Shown here piece by piece: positions 1 through 5,573 of a DNA stretch of 6,301 bases. How positions within the stretch are numbered: the stretch's first letter is position 1; each line of letters begins with the position of its first letter. The position numbers and the translations under genes were made by a program. Source of the stretch: Lachnospiraceae bacterium (GTDB lineage: Bacteria; Bacillota; Clostridia; Lachnospirales; Lachnospiraceae); the NCBI GenBank assembly GCA_017964745.1, contig JAGCRJ010000127.1:1-6301 (forward strand), read 5' to 3'. The notes under the pieces are model-generated. The model was not told where the DNA came from. It ran no database searches and saw only the letters and a program-made list of their open reading frames with translations.

Positions 1-170
1 CTGAAGAACAGAAAAGCAGGCCGGTCGACATAGAGCGTCTCACCGTCCGCTTCGTAATAAAACGGATTTCTGATCATGATTATGCTGTAGAAGTTCGTTC
101 CGCCGGGGCGGTTTATCTCCCAGCCGTTCTCATGATAGTAATTGTAGCCTGCATAGGGAATTCTGATCAT
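1..170 (-). CDS. AraC-family transcriptional regulator, N-terminal fragment (cut by window edge)
   Basis: Reading leftward from the ATG at 170-168, 56 codons stay open to the window edge, starting MIRIPYAGYNYYHENGWEIN. The pattern of an early aromatic stretch, then NRPGGTNFYSIIMI, then YEADGETLYVDRPAFLFF resembles the cupin-like sensor domain that begins many Clostridia AraC-family regulators; the two C-terminal helix-turn-helix motifs would lie outside the window. Such proteins bind a small ligand with the N-terminal domain and activate or repress nearby promoters. The frame is closed by TAA about 16 codons upstream of this ATG. No strong Shine-Dalgarno site precedes it, so a nearby TTG start cannot be excluded. 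It is divergent from the ABC exporter operon, with 152 bp between start codons, so it may regulate that operon and itself. The family call rests only on the N-terminal sequence style; another cupin-type protein is possible. Confidence 0.62.
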   Translation of the reverse strand, partial: MIRIPYAGYNYYHENGWEINRPGGTNFYSIIMIRNPFYYEADGETLYVDRPAFLFF

Positions 171-232
171 ACAATGATTCTGGCACTTCAAAGCAGAAAA
201 AGTCAAGTATAAAGCACATTAAATCATTGTAT
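169..232. promoter_or_regulatory. 11-bp perfect inverted repeat in the AraC/ABC divergent region
   Basis: ATACAATGATT at 169-179 is repeated as its exact reverse complement AATCATTGTAT at 222-232. The arms are 53 bp apart centre to centre, about five helical turns, and the left arm includes two bases of the AraC start codon. As DNA it could be a pair of operator half-sites on one face of the helix. As RNA from the minus strand it could form a stem that hides the AraC start codon. A TATACT -10-like hexamer for the minus strand lies between the arms (211-206). The repeat is seen directly; both functions are inference. Confidence 0.45.
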
Positions 233-257
233 TTATGATAGATTGCCTTAATATCAA

Positions 258-326
258 ATGTATATGAAAACAGATGACATGTCCGGGACCGGTACCCGGA
301 GATTTGTTTTAAGGGGTTTTCGATGA
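258..326 (+). CDS. possible leader peptide ORF (22 codons) overlapping the ABC exporter start
   Basis: ATG at 258 opens a frame encoding MYMKTDDMSGTGTRRFVLRG followed by FR and a TGA at 324-326. That stop overlaps the ABC gene start at 323 in the motif ATGA, the usual form of translational coupling. The ORF spans the GC-rich hairpin at 282-300, the T-rich stretch after it and the ABC ribosome-binding site. It has internal in-frame ATGs at 264 and 279. No clear Shine-Dalgarno sequence precedes any of the three, which argues against efficient translation. Leader-peptide attenuation is known upstream of the Bacillus subtilis BmrCD exporter, the same class of transporter, and that is why this ORF is listed. 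It may well be a chance ORF. Confidence 0.2.
   Translation: MYMKTDDMSGTGTRRFVLRGFR
282..300 (+). promoter_or_regulatory. GC-rich hairpin in the ABC exporter leader
   Basis: TCCGGG and CCCGGA form a 6-bp perfect stem around the 7-nt loop ACCGGTA. The hairpin is followed by GATTTGTTTT and then, at 311-316, the AAGGGG ribosome-binding site of the first ABC gene. A GC stem followed by a T-rich run just before a coding start could be a weak attenuator, or the palindrome could be a protein-binding site. The 8-bp palindrome GACATGTC (276-283) overlaps its left edge. The structure is seen in the sequence; its function is inference. Confidence 0.35.
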
Positions 327-2101
327 AAAACAGACTTAATGATCCCGAATGGAAGAGAGCCATGAAATGGTTCTACCGTTACCTTACCAAGTATAAATGG
401 AAGGAAGTGGTGGGACTGGTCCTTGTAACCGTTTGTGCGGTCCTCAACATAATAAATCCCAAGATCATGGGAATCATAGTTGATGATGTTATCGGAGACG
501 GTGAGGGAATTGCCGAAAGAATGGGGATCCTTCCTCTTGCCGTTACACTGATGATAGGCTGTCAGTTTGTCAGAGCCGTCATCAGGCTTATTTCCCAATG
601 GCTTTTTGAGACATGCTCCCAGGATATGCTTTACGACATGAGGGACGGAGTATACAGAAGTCTCCTTCAGAAAGATTTTTCCTTTTACAACAGGAACAGG
701 ACCGGTGACCTGATGAGCCGCCAGACCGGAGACATGATGGCGATAAGACATTTCGTCGCCTACGTTATCTATTCCATTTATGAAAACGTCCTCCTTTTCG
801 TGATAGCTCTTGTAATGATCTTCTCGGTCGACTGGAGGATCGGAATCGCGATGATGACCGTTCTTCCGATCAGTGCATTTGTAACCTATCTTCAGTCCAA
901 GTCCATTAAGCCGAAGTTCATGAAGATCAGGGACAGATTCTCATCGCTCAATGCATTCGCCCAGGAGAATATCAGCGGAAACCGTGTCGTAAGGGCATTT
1001 GCCAAGGAAGACTATGAGATAGAGAAATTCGATGTTGAGAATGCGGCATACCGCGATGCGGAGCTTGATGCGGCCAAGGTATGGACCAAGTACGTTCCCG
1101 TTTTCGAAGTGTGTGCGTCGATGCTTACCGTTATCCTGATGCTGGTCGGAGGAATAATGTGCGTAAAGGGCGCGATGACTCTCGGAGACATGGTCATCGT
1201 CAATTCATACCTGTGGATGCTCAACATGCCGCTCAGAATGTTCGGATGGCTGATCAATGACTACCAGAGATTTACGACATCCGTTTTGAAGATCTATACG
1301 ACGGTATCCGAAAAGCCGAAGATCACCAATCCTTCCAAGCCAAAGAATGAAAAGAAGATAAAGGGCGAAGTCGAGTTTAAGGATGTTTCCTACAATGTGG
1401 AGGGTGAGCCGATACTGGACCATGTTTCGTTCAAGGTCAGACAGGGCGAGACGATAGGAATACTCGGTGCCACCGGATCCGGCAAGACCACGATCATGAA
1501 CCTTATCTGCAGATTCTATGATGTTACGGACGGAGCGGTCCTTGTCGACGGAACGGACGTAAGGGACATGGAACTTCATACGCTCCGTGACGGAATAGGA
1601 CTTGCCATGCAGGATGTCTTCCTTTTCTCGGATACGATAGAAGGAAATATCGCATACGGAGATCCAGATTGTACTCTCGAACAGGTCAAGTGGGCCGCCA
1701 AGATGGCGGATGCGGACGGTTTCATAGGTGAGATGACCGACGGATATGACACTGTTGTCGGTGAAAGAGGAATAGGTCTTTCGGGCGGACAGAAACAGAG
1801 GATAGCACTCGCGAGGGCAATCCTTAAGAAGCCTGCGATCGTCATTCTCGACGATACGACATCCGCGGTCGATATGGAGACCGAATCCCAGATCCAGAAG
1901 GATCTCAAGCTTCTTGAGAACGAGACGGTGTTCATTATCGCACAGCGTATATCCTCGCTCAAGGATGCGGATATGATACTCGTTGTCGAAAACGGAAGGA
2001 TCACCCAGCAGGGAACCCACAAGGAACTGGTGGAAGAGGAAGGCTATTACAGGACCGTTTATGAGCACCAGCTGGGCAATCTCAAGGCACAGACCGCATA
2101 A
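323..2101 (+). CDS. ABC exporter half-transporter, subunit with degenerate ATP site (BmrC/TM287-like)
   Basis: This 592-residue protein has the usual half-transporter length: a six-helix membrane domain (hydrophobic stretches near 29-50, 70-92, 143-165, 168-190, 255-282 and 287-310), then an ATPase domain from about 345. Visible motifs are Walker A GATGSGKTT (382-390), Q-loop Gln430, X-loop VGERG (479-483), signature LSGGQ (486-490), Walker B IVILD (506-510) and D-loop SAVD (514-517). The catalytic Glu after Walker B is Asp511, and the switch-loop His is Gln541 (FIIAQR). Those two changes mark the degenerate-site subunit of heterodimeric exporters such as TM287/288, BmrCD and LmrCD. It should pair with the next gene and move a hydrophobic compound, drug, lipid or peptide out across the membrane; the substrate cannot be read from sequence. 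The start is supported by AAGGGG six bases upstream. TAA stop; 45 bp to the partner gene. Confidence 0.95.
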   Translation: MKNRLNDPEWKRAMKWFYRYLTKYKWKEVVGLVLVTVCAVLNIINPKIMGIIVDDVIGDGEGIAERMGILPLAVTLMIGCQFVRAVIRLISQWLFETCSQDMLYDMRDGVYRSLLQKDFSFYNRNRTGDLMSRQTGDMMAIRHFVAYVIYSIYENVLLFVIALVMIFSVDWRIGIAMMTVLPISAFVTYLQSKSIKPKFMKIRDRFSSLNAFAQENISGNRVVRAFAKEDYEIEKFDVENAAYRDAELDAAKVWTKYVPVFEVCASMLTVILMLVGGIMCVKGAMTLGDMVIVNSYLWMLNMPLRMFGWLINDYQRFTTSVLKIYTTVSEKPKITNPSKPKNEKKIKGEVEFKDVSYNVEGEPILDHVSFKVRQGETIGILGATGSGKTTIMNLICRFYDVTDGAVLVDGTDVRDMELHTLRDGIGLAMQDVFLFSDTIEGNIAYGDPDCTLEQVKWAAKMADADGFIGEMTDGYDTVVGERGIGLSGGQKQRIALARAILKKPAIVILDDTTSAVDMETESQIQKDLKLLENETVFIIAQRISSLKDADMILVVENGRITQQGTHKELVEEEGYYRTVYEHQLGNLKAQTA

Positions 2102-2146
2102 GGCTTCCGGATGTATATTGAACCGTTAGTATGACGGAGAATTAAA

Positions 2147-3961
2147 ATGGCAAGAAATAAGATAAACGAAGACGAATACTTAGAGGAGTCATTTGACCTG
2201 GAACAGCTTAAGAGGCTGGGAAAGTATGTCGGTGCCTTCAAGGGAAAGCTTTCGCTCGCGGTCGGCATCATGATCGTCTCGAGCGGACTTTCAATGCTCA
2301 TTCCCATTTTTATGAAGAATGTCATGGACATTGTTACCGAATCGAATTTCGGAAACGGCCTGGGTGAGAATGAAGCGATACAAAAGATAATATTTTATTC
2401 GGTACTTACTTTCGTTATCACCGTGGTGTGTGCACTTATCACAAGAGCCAAGATAAAGCTCACATCCCAGGTCGGACAGGGTGTCATCTACAATCTCAGA
2501 AGAGAACTGTTCATCCATCTGCAGGAGCTCCCCTTTTCCTATTTTGATGACAAGCCCCACGGCAAGATCCAGGTAAGAGTCGTAAACTATGTAAACAACC
2601 TGTCGGATCTTCTGTCCAACGGTATCGTCAATACGATCACGGATATCTTCTCGATGATCTTCATTGTCGTATATATGCTCTATCTCGATGTAAGGTTTAC
2701 CCTGATCGTTCTGTGCGGAATGCCGGTACTGGTATTTATCATCGTGTTCATCAAGAGCAGGCAGCACAAGGCATGGCAGATCCAGTCCAATAAGCAGTCA
2801 AATCTGAACGCGTATATCGCCGAATCCGTAAACGGGATCCGCGTAACCCAGTCCTTCGTAAGAGAGGAATACAATACCGACTATTTCAATACCCTCAACA
2901 AGGAAGCACAGAAATCGTGGCTTACCGCGGTTAAGTACAATTTCATACTCTGGCCTGTGATCAACAACATAAACGTCATCTCCGCCAGTGTCATATATGT
3001 CCTCGGAATAGGCTGGCTCGCAAGGGGCAACGTGACGATTACCGCGGGCCTTCTCATAGCCTTTGCCGGATACGCATCAAGATTCTGGCAGCCCATAATG
3101 ACGCTTGCGAATTTCTACAACTCTCTTCTGACAGCGGTGTCATATCTTGAAAGAATATTCGAGACCATTGATGCACCCGTACTTGTAAAGGATAAAGAGG
3201 GTGCCGGACAGATGCCTGCGATCAAGGGTGAAGTCGAATACAAGGACGTCAAGTTCGCGTATGAGGACGGCGTGGAGGTTCTCCACGGTGTTTCATTCAA
3301 GGTTAAGCCCGGAGAAAGCTATGCGATAGTCGGACCCACGGGTGCCGGCAAGACCACGATCGTAAACCTTATCAGCAGGTTTTATAATGTCACTTCGGGA
3401 CAGATTCTTATCGACGGGATCAATATAGAGGATGTGACGATAAAGTCCCTCAGAACACAGATGGGTGTAATGATGCAGGATTCGTTCATCTTCTCCGGAA
3501 CGATCATGGATAATATCCGCTACGGCAACAAGGATGCATCGGATGAGGATGTAATAAAGGCAGCCAAGACCGTACGCGCTCATGACTTCATAATGTCACT
3601 CGAGAAGGGCTATGATACCGAGGTCAACGAAAGAGGCTCGAGACTGTCAGCCGGCCAGAGACAGCTTATCTCCTTTGCGAGAGCGGTTCTCGCGGATCCC
3701 AAGATCCTCATCCTCGACGAAGCTACCGCTGCGATAGATACCGAGACCGAGATACTTCTCCAGGAGGGTCTTGCAAGGATGCTCAAGGGAAGAACTTCGT
3801 TCATCATCGCACACAGACTTTCCACCATCAGGAATGCCGACTGCATCATGTATGTCGACCACGGAATGATAGAGGAAAAGGGAACCCACGAGGAACTCAT
3901 GAAGATAGAAAACGGCAATTACAGAAGACTCTGCGAGTCCCAGCTTGAAGCTTTCAGCTGA
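2147..3961 (+). CDS. ABC exporter half-transporter, catalytic subunit (BmrD/TM288-like)
   Basis: This is a 604-residue half-transporter with an N-terminal hydrophilic tail of about 35 residues. Six membrane helices follow (roughly 36-58, 80-100, 160-181, 184-203, 268-290 and 297-315), and the ATPase domain starts near 360. Motifs are Walker A GPTGAGKTT (396-404), Q-loop Gln444, Walker B ILILD (520-524) with canonical catalytic Glu525, D-loop, and switch His556 (IIAHRLST). Its signature reads LSAGQ (500-504) instead of LSGGQ. In the head-to-tail dimer this weakened signature would face the degenerate Walker site of the first subunit, while its intact Walker/Glu/His site faces that subunit's canonical LSGGQ. 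The pair thus has one working and one degenerate ATP site, as known for heterodimeric multidrug-type exporters. GGAGA seven bases before the ATG supports the start. It is surely co-transcribed with the preceding gene. Its TGA stop overlaps the stop of the convergent gene by 8 bp. Confidence 0.95.
   Translation: MARNKINEDEYLEESFDLEQLKRLGKYVGAFKGKLSLAVGIMIVSSGLSMLIPIFMKNVMDIVTESNFGNGLGENEAIQKIIFYSVLTFVITVVCALITRAKIKLTSQVGQGVIYNLRRELFIHLQELPFSYFDDKPHGKIQVRVVNYVNNLSDLLSNGIVNTITDIFSMIFIVVYMLYLDVRFTLIVLCGMPVLVFIIVFIKSRQHKAWQIQSNKQSNLNAYIAESVNGIRVTQSFVREEYNTDYFNTLNKEAQKSWLTAVKYNFILWPVINNINVISASVIYVLGIGWLARGNVTITAGLLIAFAGYASRFWQPIMTLANFYNSLLTAVSYLERIFETIDAPVLVKDKEGAGQMPAIKGEVEYKDVKFAYEDGVEVLHGVSFKVKPGESYAIVGPTGAGKTTIVNLISRFYNVTSGQILIDGINIEDVTIKSLRTQMGVMMQDSFIFSGTIMDNIRYGNKDASDEDVIKAAKTVRAHDFIMSLEKGYDTEVNERGSRLSAGQRQLISFARAVLADPKILILDEATAAIDTETEILLQEGLARMLKGRTSFIIAHRLSTIRNADCIMYVDHGMIEEKGTHEELMKIENGNYRRLCESQLEAFS
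3954..3961. other. shared palindromic stop codons of convergent genes
   Basis: The palindrome TCAGCTGA supplies TGA to the plus-strand ABC gene (3959-3961) and, on the other strand, TGA to the minus-strand 309-codon gene (3956-3954). The two genes therefore overlap tail to tail by exactly 8 bp and share no spacer. A small hairpin (3941-3960, about 8 bp with one bulged T and a GCT loop) covers the same spot but has no T-tract on either side. Confidence 0.85.
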
Positions 3962-4883
3962 TCGTATCACTTCCTTTACCGTATCTTCTTTTCCAATCAA
4001 GTAATCTGTTTCTGCTTTCCATATCCCCCCAGGCGCTGGCTATGCTGCCCCGGGGGATATTTGATTCTTTGGGAAGTTCGTTATCAGGTTCTTCTTTTAC
4101 GGATGTGTTGTCCAAAAGCTGCTTGTTCTTTCTGAGGTATTTGTAGATTCGGGGATCCGGTGTGGTTATGCCGAATCTCTTTTTATAGTTTTCTATATAT
4201 TTTTCGATAGCCCTTCTGTCGGGGTCGTCGAACACGAACAGCTTTCCGGGTTCGCATATAAGGATCGTAGGATCCTTTTTTATTGTCCTTCCGAGGATGA
4301 AGAGCAGGTCCGGATAAAGGATGGGAGTATCCCCGACGATCGGAGAGGTGCTGACTATGAGCCTGAGACCGGAACTTTCCGCGGAAGGCATATACTTGGG
4401 AGGGCTGTCTGTGTGCGGGCCCGGAGCGCTGAAAACGGGGCCGGACGGTACCGAGTCGTATGACCTCATGCTTTCCGCGGCCATGGACTGTGAAGCATCA
4501 TTTTCGTAATCATATCCGCCGGACGAAAAAGACGTTTCATGCGGATAATCGACATAGCTTCCGGTTTTCAGGTCGTATATCTTCGGCGGAAACAGGAGCG
4601 AGGTGCTTACTATGGCATCCTTGAAGATCGCATTCAGCGGAACATTCCAACCCGCGGCTTCATCGCGACTTACAGGGATCAGAAGGTGATCGCCGTCCTG
4701 GTATGCATATCTGTTGAGCTTTACCAGGATTCCTTTTCTTATCATTGATACGTCTGAGATCCTCGGAACAATTCTTCCTTTCGGCGCGGAGCCGGTAACG
4801 CACAGGCTTTCCCGCACATCGTAATATCCGTTCTTTGCCCTGTTTATCCATAACATGGGATCTTCCCTGTTTTCAAAGCGCAT
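3954..4883 (-). CDS. protein of unknown function, 309 residues, downstream partner of an XRE regulator
   Basis: I do not recognise this protein. It appears to have an N-terminal segment (about 1-115, beginning MRFENREDPMLWINRAKNGY) of mixed strand-like character. A Ser/Gly/Pro-rich, low-complexity linker follows at about 117-172. A second hydrophobic core (173-220, RLIVSTSPIVGDTPILYPDL onward) and a charged, helical C-terminal tail rich in Lys, Arg, Asp and Glu complete it. The pentapeptide IVSTS occurs once in each half (91-95 and 175-179) with similar Pro/Leu/Ile-rich sequence after it, so the halves may be related. No signal peptide, clear membrane helix or catalytic motif is visible, so it is probably cytoplasmic. 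The start is supported by AAAGGA on the minus strand about six bases upstream. It begins 15 bp after the XRE gene stops, so the two are almost certainly one operon. It ends 8 bp inside the convergent ABC gene. Met10 is an alternative start. Confidence 0.8.
   Translation of the reverse strand: MRFENREDPMLWINRAKNGYYDVRESLCVTGSAPKGRIVPRISDVSMIRKGILVKLNRYAYQDGDHLLIPVSRDEAAGWNVPLNAIFKDAIVSTSLLFPPKIYDLKTGSYVDYPHETSFSSGGYDYENDASQSMAAESMRSYDSVPSGPVFSAPGPHTDSPPKYMPSAESSGLRLIVSTSPIVGDTPILYPDLLFILGRTIKKDPTILICEPGKLFVFDDPDRRAIEKYIENYKKRFGITTPDPRIYKYLRKNKQLLDNTSVKEEPDNELPKESNIPRGSIASAWGDMESRNRLLDWKRRYGKGSDTIS
4021..4070 (+). terminator. candidate terminator hairpin 1 for the ABC operon, inside the convergent gene
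   Basis: ATATCCCCC (4021-4029) and GGGGGATAT (4052-4060) make a perfect 9-bp stem with a 22-nt loop that can form a short inner GGC/GCC pairing. The plus strand then reads TTGATTCTTT. The T-rich side exists only for plus-strand transcripts, and the hairpin starts 60 bp after the ABC stop. It also encodes part of the unknown protein's C-terminal tail, so codon content alone could account for it. The loop is long and the T-tract interrupted for a textbook intrinsic terminator. Confidence 0.4.
4145..4187 (+). terminator. candidate terminator hairpin 2 for the ABC operon, inside the convergent gene
   Basis: AGATTCGG (4145-4152) and CCGAATCT (4171-4178) form a perfect 8-bp stem with an 18-nt loop, followed directly by CTTTTTATAG on the plus strand. 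Nothing comparable follows on the minus strand. It lies within the coding region of the unknown protein, about 185 bp past the ABC stop, and would act on exporter transcripts that pass the first hairpin. Confidence 0.4.
4260..4281 (+). terminator. candidate terminator hairpin 3, tight loop with T6 run
   Basis: AAGGATC (4260-4266) and GATCCTT (4271-4277) form a 7-bp stem closed by the 4-nt loop GTAG. The stem runs into an uninterrupted run of six T (4276-4281) on the plus strand. Of the three it has the most classical shape, but its stem is short and only about half GC. On the minus strand it encodes part of KKDPTILIC in the unknown protein. Confidence 0.35.
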
Positions 4884-4898
4884 ATTCTTTCCTTTCCG

Positions 4899-5369
4899 TT
4901 AAATGTGATATCTCGGATGCCCCATAAGAAGATCCAGCTGGTCACTAAGGCATTCGAAACCGTATTGGTTCAGCAGGGAGCATACATAGATGTATTTTTG
5001 GTCCGTCGGCCTTGTAAATCTGCTTCTTCCCCCGAAAAAGACTTCTTTGTTGATGTCCGGTACATAATCGAAGAGATTCAGGATCTCCTGGATGGTTATC
5101 ATCCTGCACGCGTTTTCAATATAGGAGACTTCCGCCTGTTTTATGCCGAGTACCATGCCGAGCTCTTCCTGCGTGTGTCTTATGCCTTCACGAACCGCCC
5201 TTACGCTGTTTCCCAGAGTGATCCTTGCATCCTGCAATCCCGGTCCGGTTCCCGCGGATCTCTTCTCGGCGTATCTGCGGTCGAGAAAGATCATTATTTC
5301 CCGGAGCTTTTCTTCTTTTGTCTTTTCCGGACGGGTTTCACAGAGTATTCCGTTCACAATAAAATCCAT
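4899..5369 (-). CDS. XRE-family helix-turn-helix transcriptional regulator
   Basis: This 156-residue protein has an XRE/Cro-CI type DNA-binding domain in the middle (about 52-106). The domain includes the helix-turn-helix TQEELGMVLGIKQAEVSYIE (66-85), with TQEELG as the first helix and KQAEVSYIEN as the recognition helix. Before it is a charged helical segment (17-37). After it is a C-terminal part of about 50 residues (DINKEVFFGGRSRF onward) that I cannot assign and that may mediate dimerisation or sense a signal. It is longer than a minimal XRE repressor of 70-110 residues. The ATG is preceded by AGGGGG with a 7-base gap, a strong site. It is first in a two-gene operon with the 309-residue unknown protein 15 bp downstream, and divergent from the TIR gene. 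It probably represses its own promoter in the 204-bp intergenic region and could also control the TIR gene. The pairing with an unknown gene recalls regulator-effector modules, but no toxin fold is evident. Confidence 0.85.
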   Translation of the reverse strand: MDFIVNGILCETRPEKTKEEKLREIMIFLDRRYAEKRSAGTGPGLQDARITLGNSVRAVREGIRHTQEELGMVLGIKQAEVSYIENACRMITIQEILNLFDYVPDINKEVFFGGRSRFTRPTDQKYIYVCSLLNQYGFECLSDQLDLLMGHPRYHI

Positions 5370-5573
5370 ATGGTTTCCCCCTCTATATACATTTCAATGT
5401 GACGAAACGGCAGATTTGACCGTCTATATAGATGGTAAAGAAGGAAAAATACAGATTCCATACGGCAGAAGTTATATTTTGGTGTCAAATAATCACTCAG
5501 AGTTATAAAAAACAGGACGATCACGTGGTATAATAACTATGTATGTGCAGCTTTTCGCCCGGAGGATCATTAC
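5370..5573. promoter_or_regulatory. divergent control region between XRE operon and TIR gene
   Basis: This AT-rich stretch holds several short repeats. TCTATATA occurs twice in direct orientation (5382-5389 and 5423-5430, 41 bp apart, about four helical turns); the second copy is part of the perfect palindrome TCTATATAGA (5423-5432). ACATT-TC-AATGT (5389-5400) is a small inverted repeat. ACGGCAGA occurs twice (5407-5414 and 5462-5469). ATTTGAC (5414-5420) faces GTCAAAT (5484-5490). On the minus strand TTGACA (5488-5483) is a perfect -35 hexamer, but the sequence 17 bp further on (CCGTAT) is a poor -10, so the XRE promoter is not settled. Repeats placed this close to the XRE start suit an autoregulatory operator; that is inference. 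No convincing small gene was found here. Confidence 0.4.
5526..5534 (+). promoter_or_regulatory. extended -10 promoter of the TIR gene
   Basis: TGGTATAAT is a perfect -10 hexamer (TATAAT, 5529-5534) with the extended TGN motif directly before it. Transcription would start near 5541, giving a leader of about 33 bases ahead of the TIR start codon. No good -35 lies at 17 bp, which extended -10 promoters can tolerate. The palindrome CACGTG (5522-5527) overlaps its upstream edge. Confidence 0.6.

Noticed and set aside
227..254. TTGTAT - 16 bp - TAATAT as the exporter promoter
   Set aside because: It matches only 3 and 4 of 6 consensus bases, and several equally weak alternatives exist in the same AT-rich stretch (TATAAA at 208-213, TATGAT at 234-239), so no single promoter can be called.
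1205..2068. 287-codon open frame on the minus strand inside the first ABC gene
   Set aside because: It lies entirely within a gene with unmistakable ABC motifs, has no ribosome-binding site and gives a protein without recognisable features; it is a codon-bias shadow.
3941..3960. Hairpin at the convergent stop codons as a bidirectional terminator
   Set aside because: The stem is short with a bulge, and neither strand has a T-run after it, so it does not meet the form of an intrinsic terminator.
4321..4748. Plus-strand ORFs of 62 and 69 codons within the unknown gene
   Set aside because: They are antisense to a longer frame with a good start site and operon spacing, and neither has its own ribosome-binding site.
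5143..5508. 121-codon plus-strand frame crossing the XRE gene into the spacer, with a protein-like tail (VYIDGKEGKIQIPYG)
   Set aside because: Most of it is antisense to the XRE coding region, it has no Shine-Dalgarno site, and the tail is too short to identify. The tail could be a gene remnant but there is nothing to support it.
5432..5533. 33-codon plus-strand ORF (MVKKEKYRFHTAEV onward) in the XRE/TIR spacer
   Set aside because: No ribosome-binding site precedes it, its stop runs into the TIR promoter hexamer, and its base composition matches the non-coding spacer.
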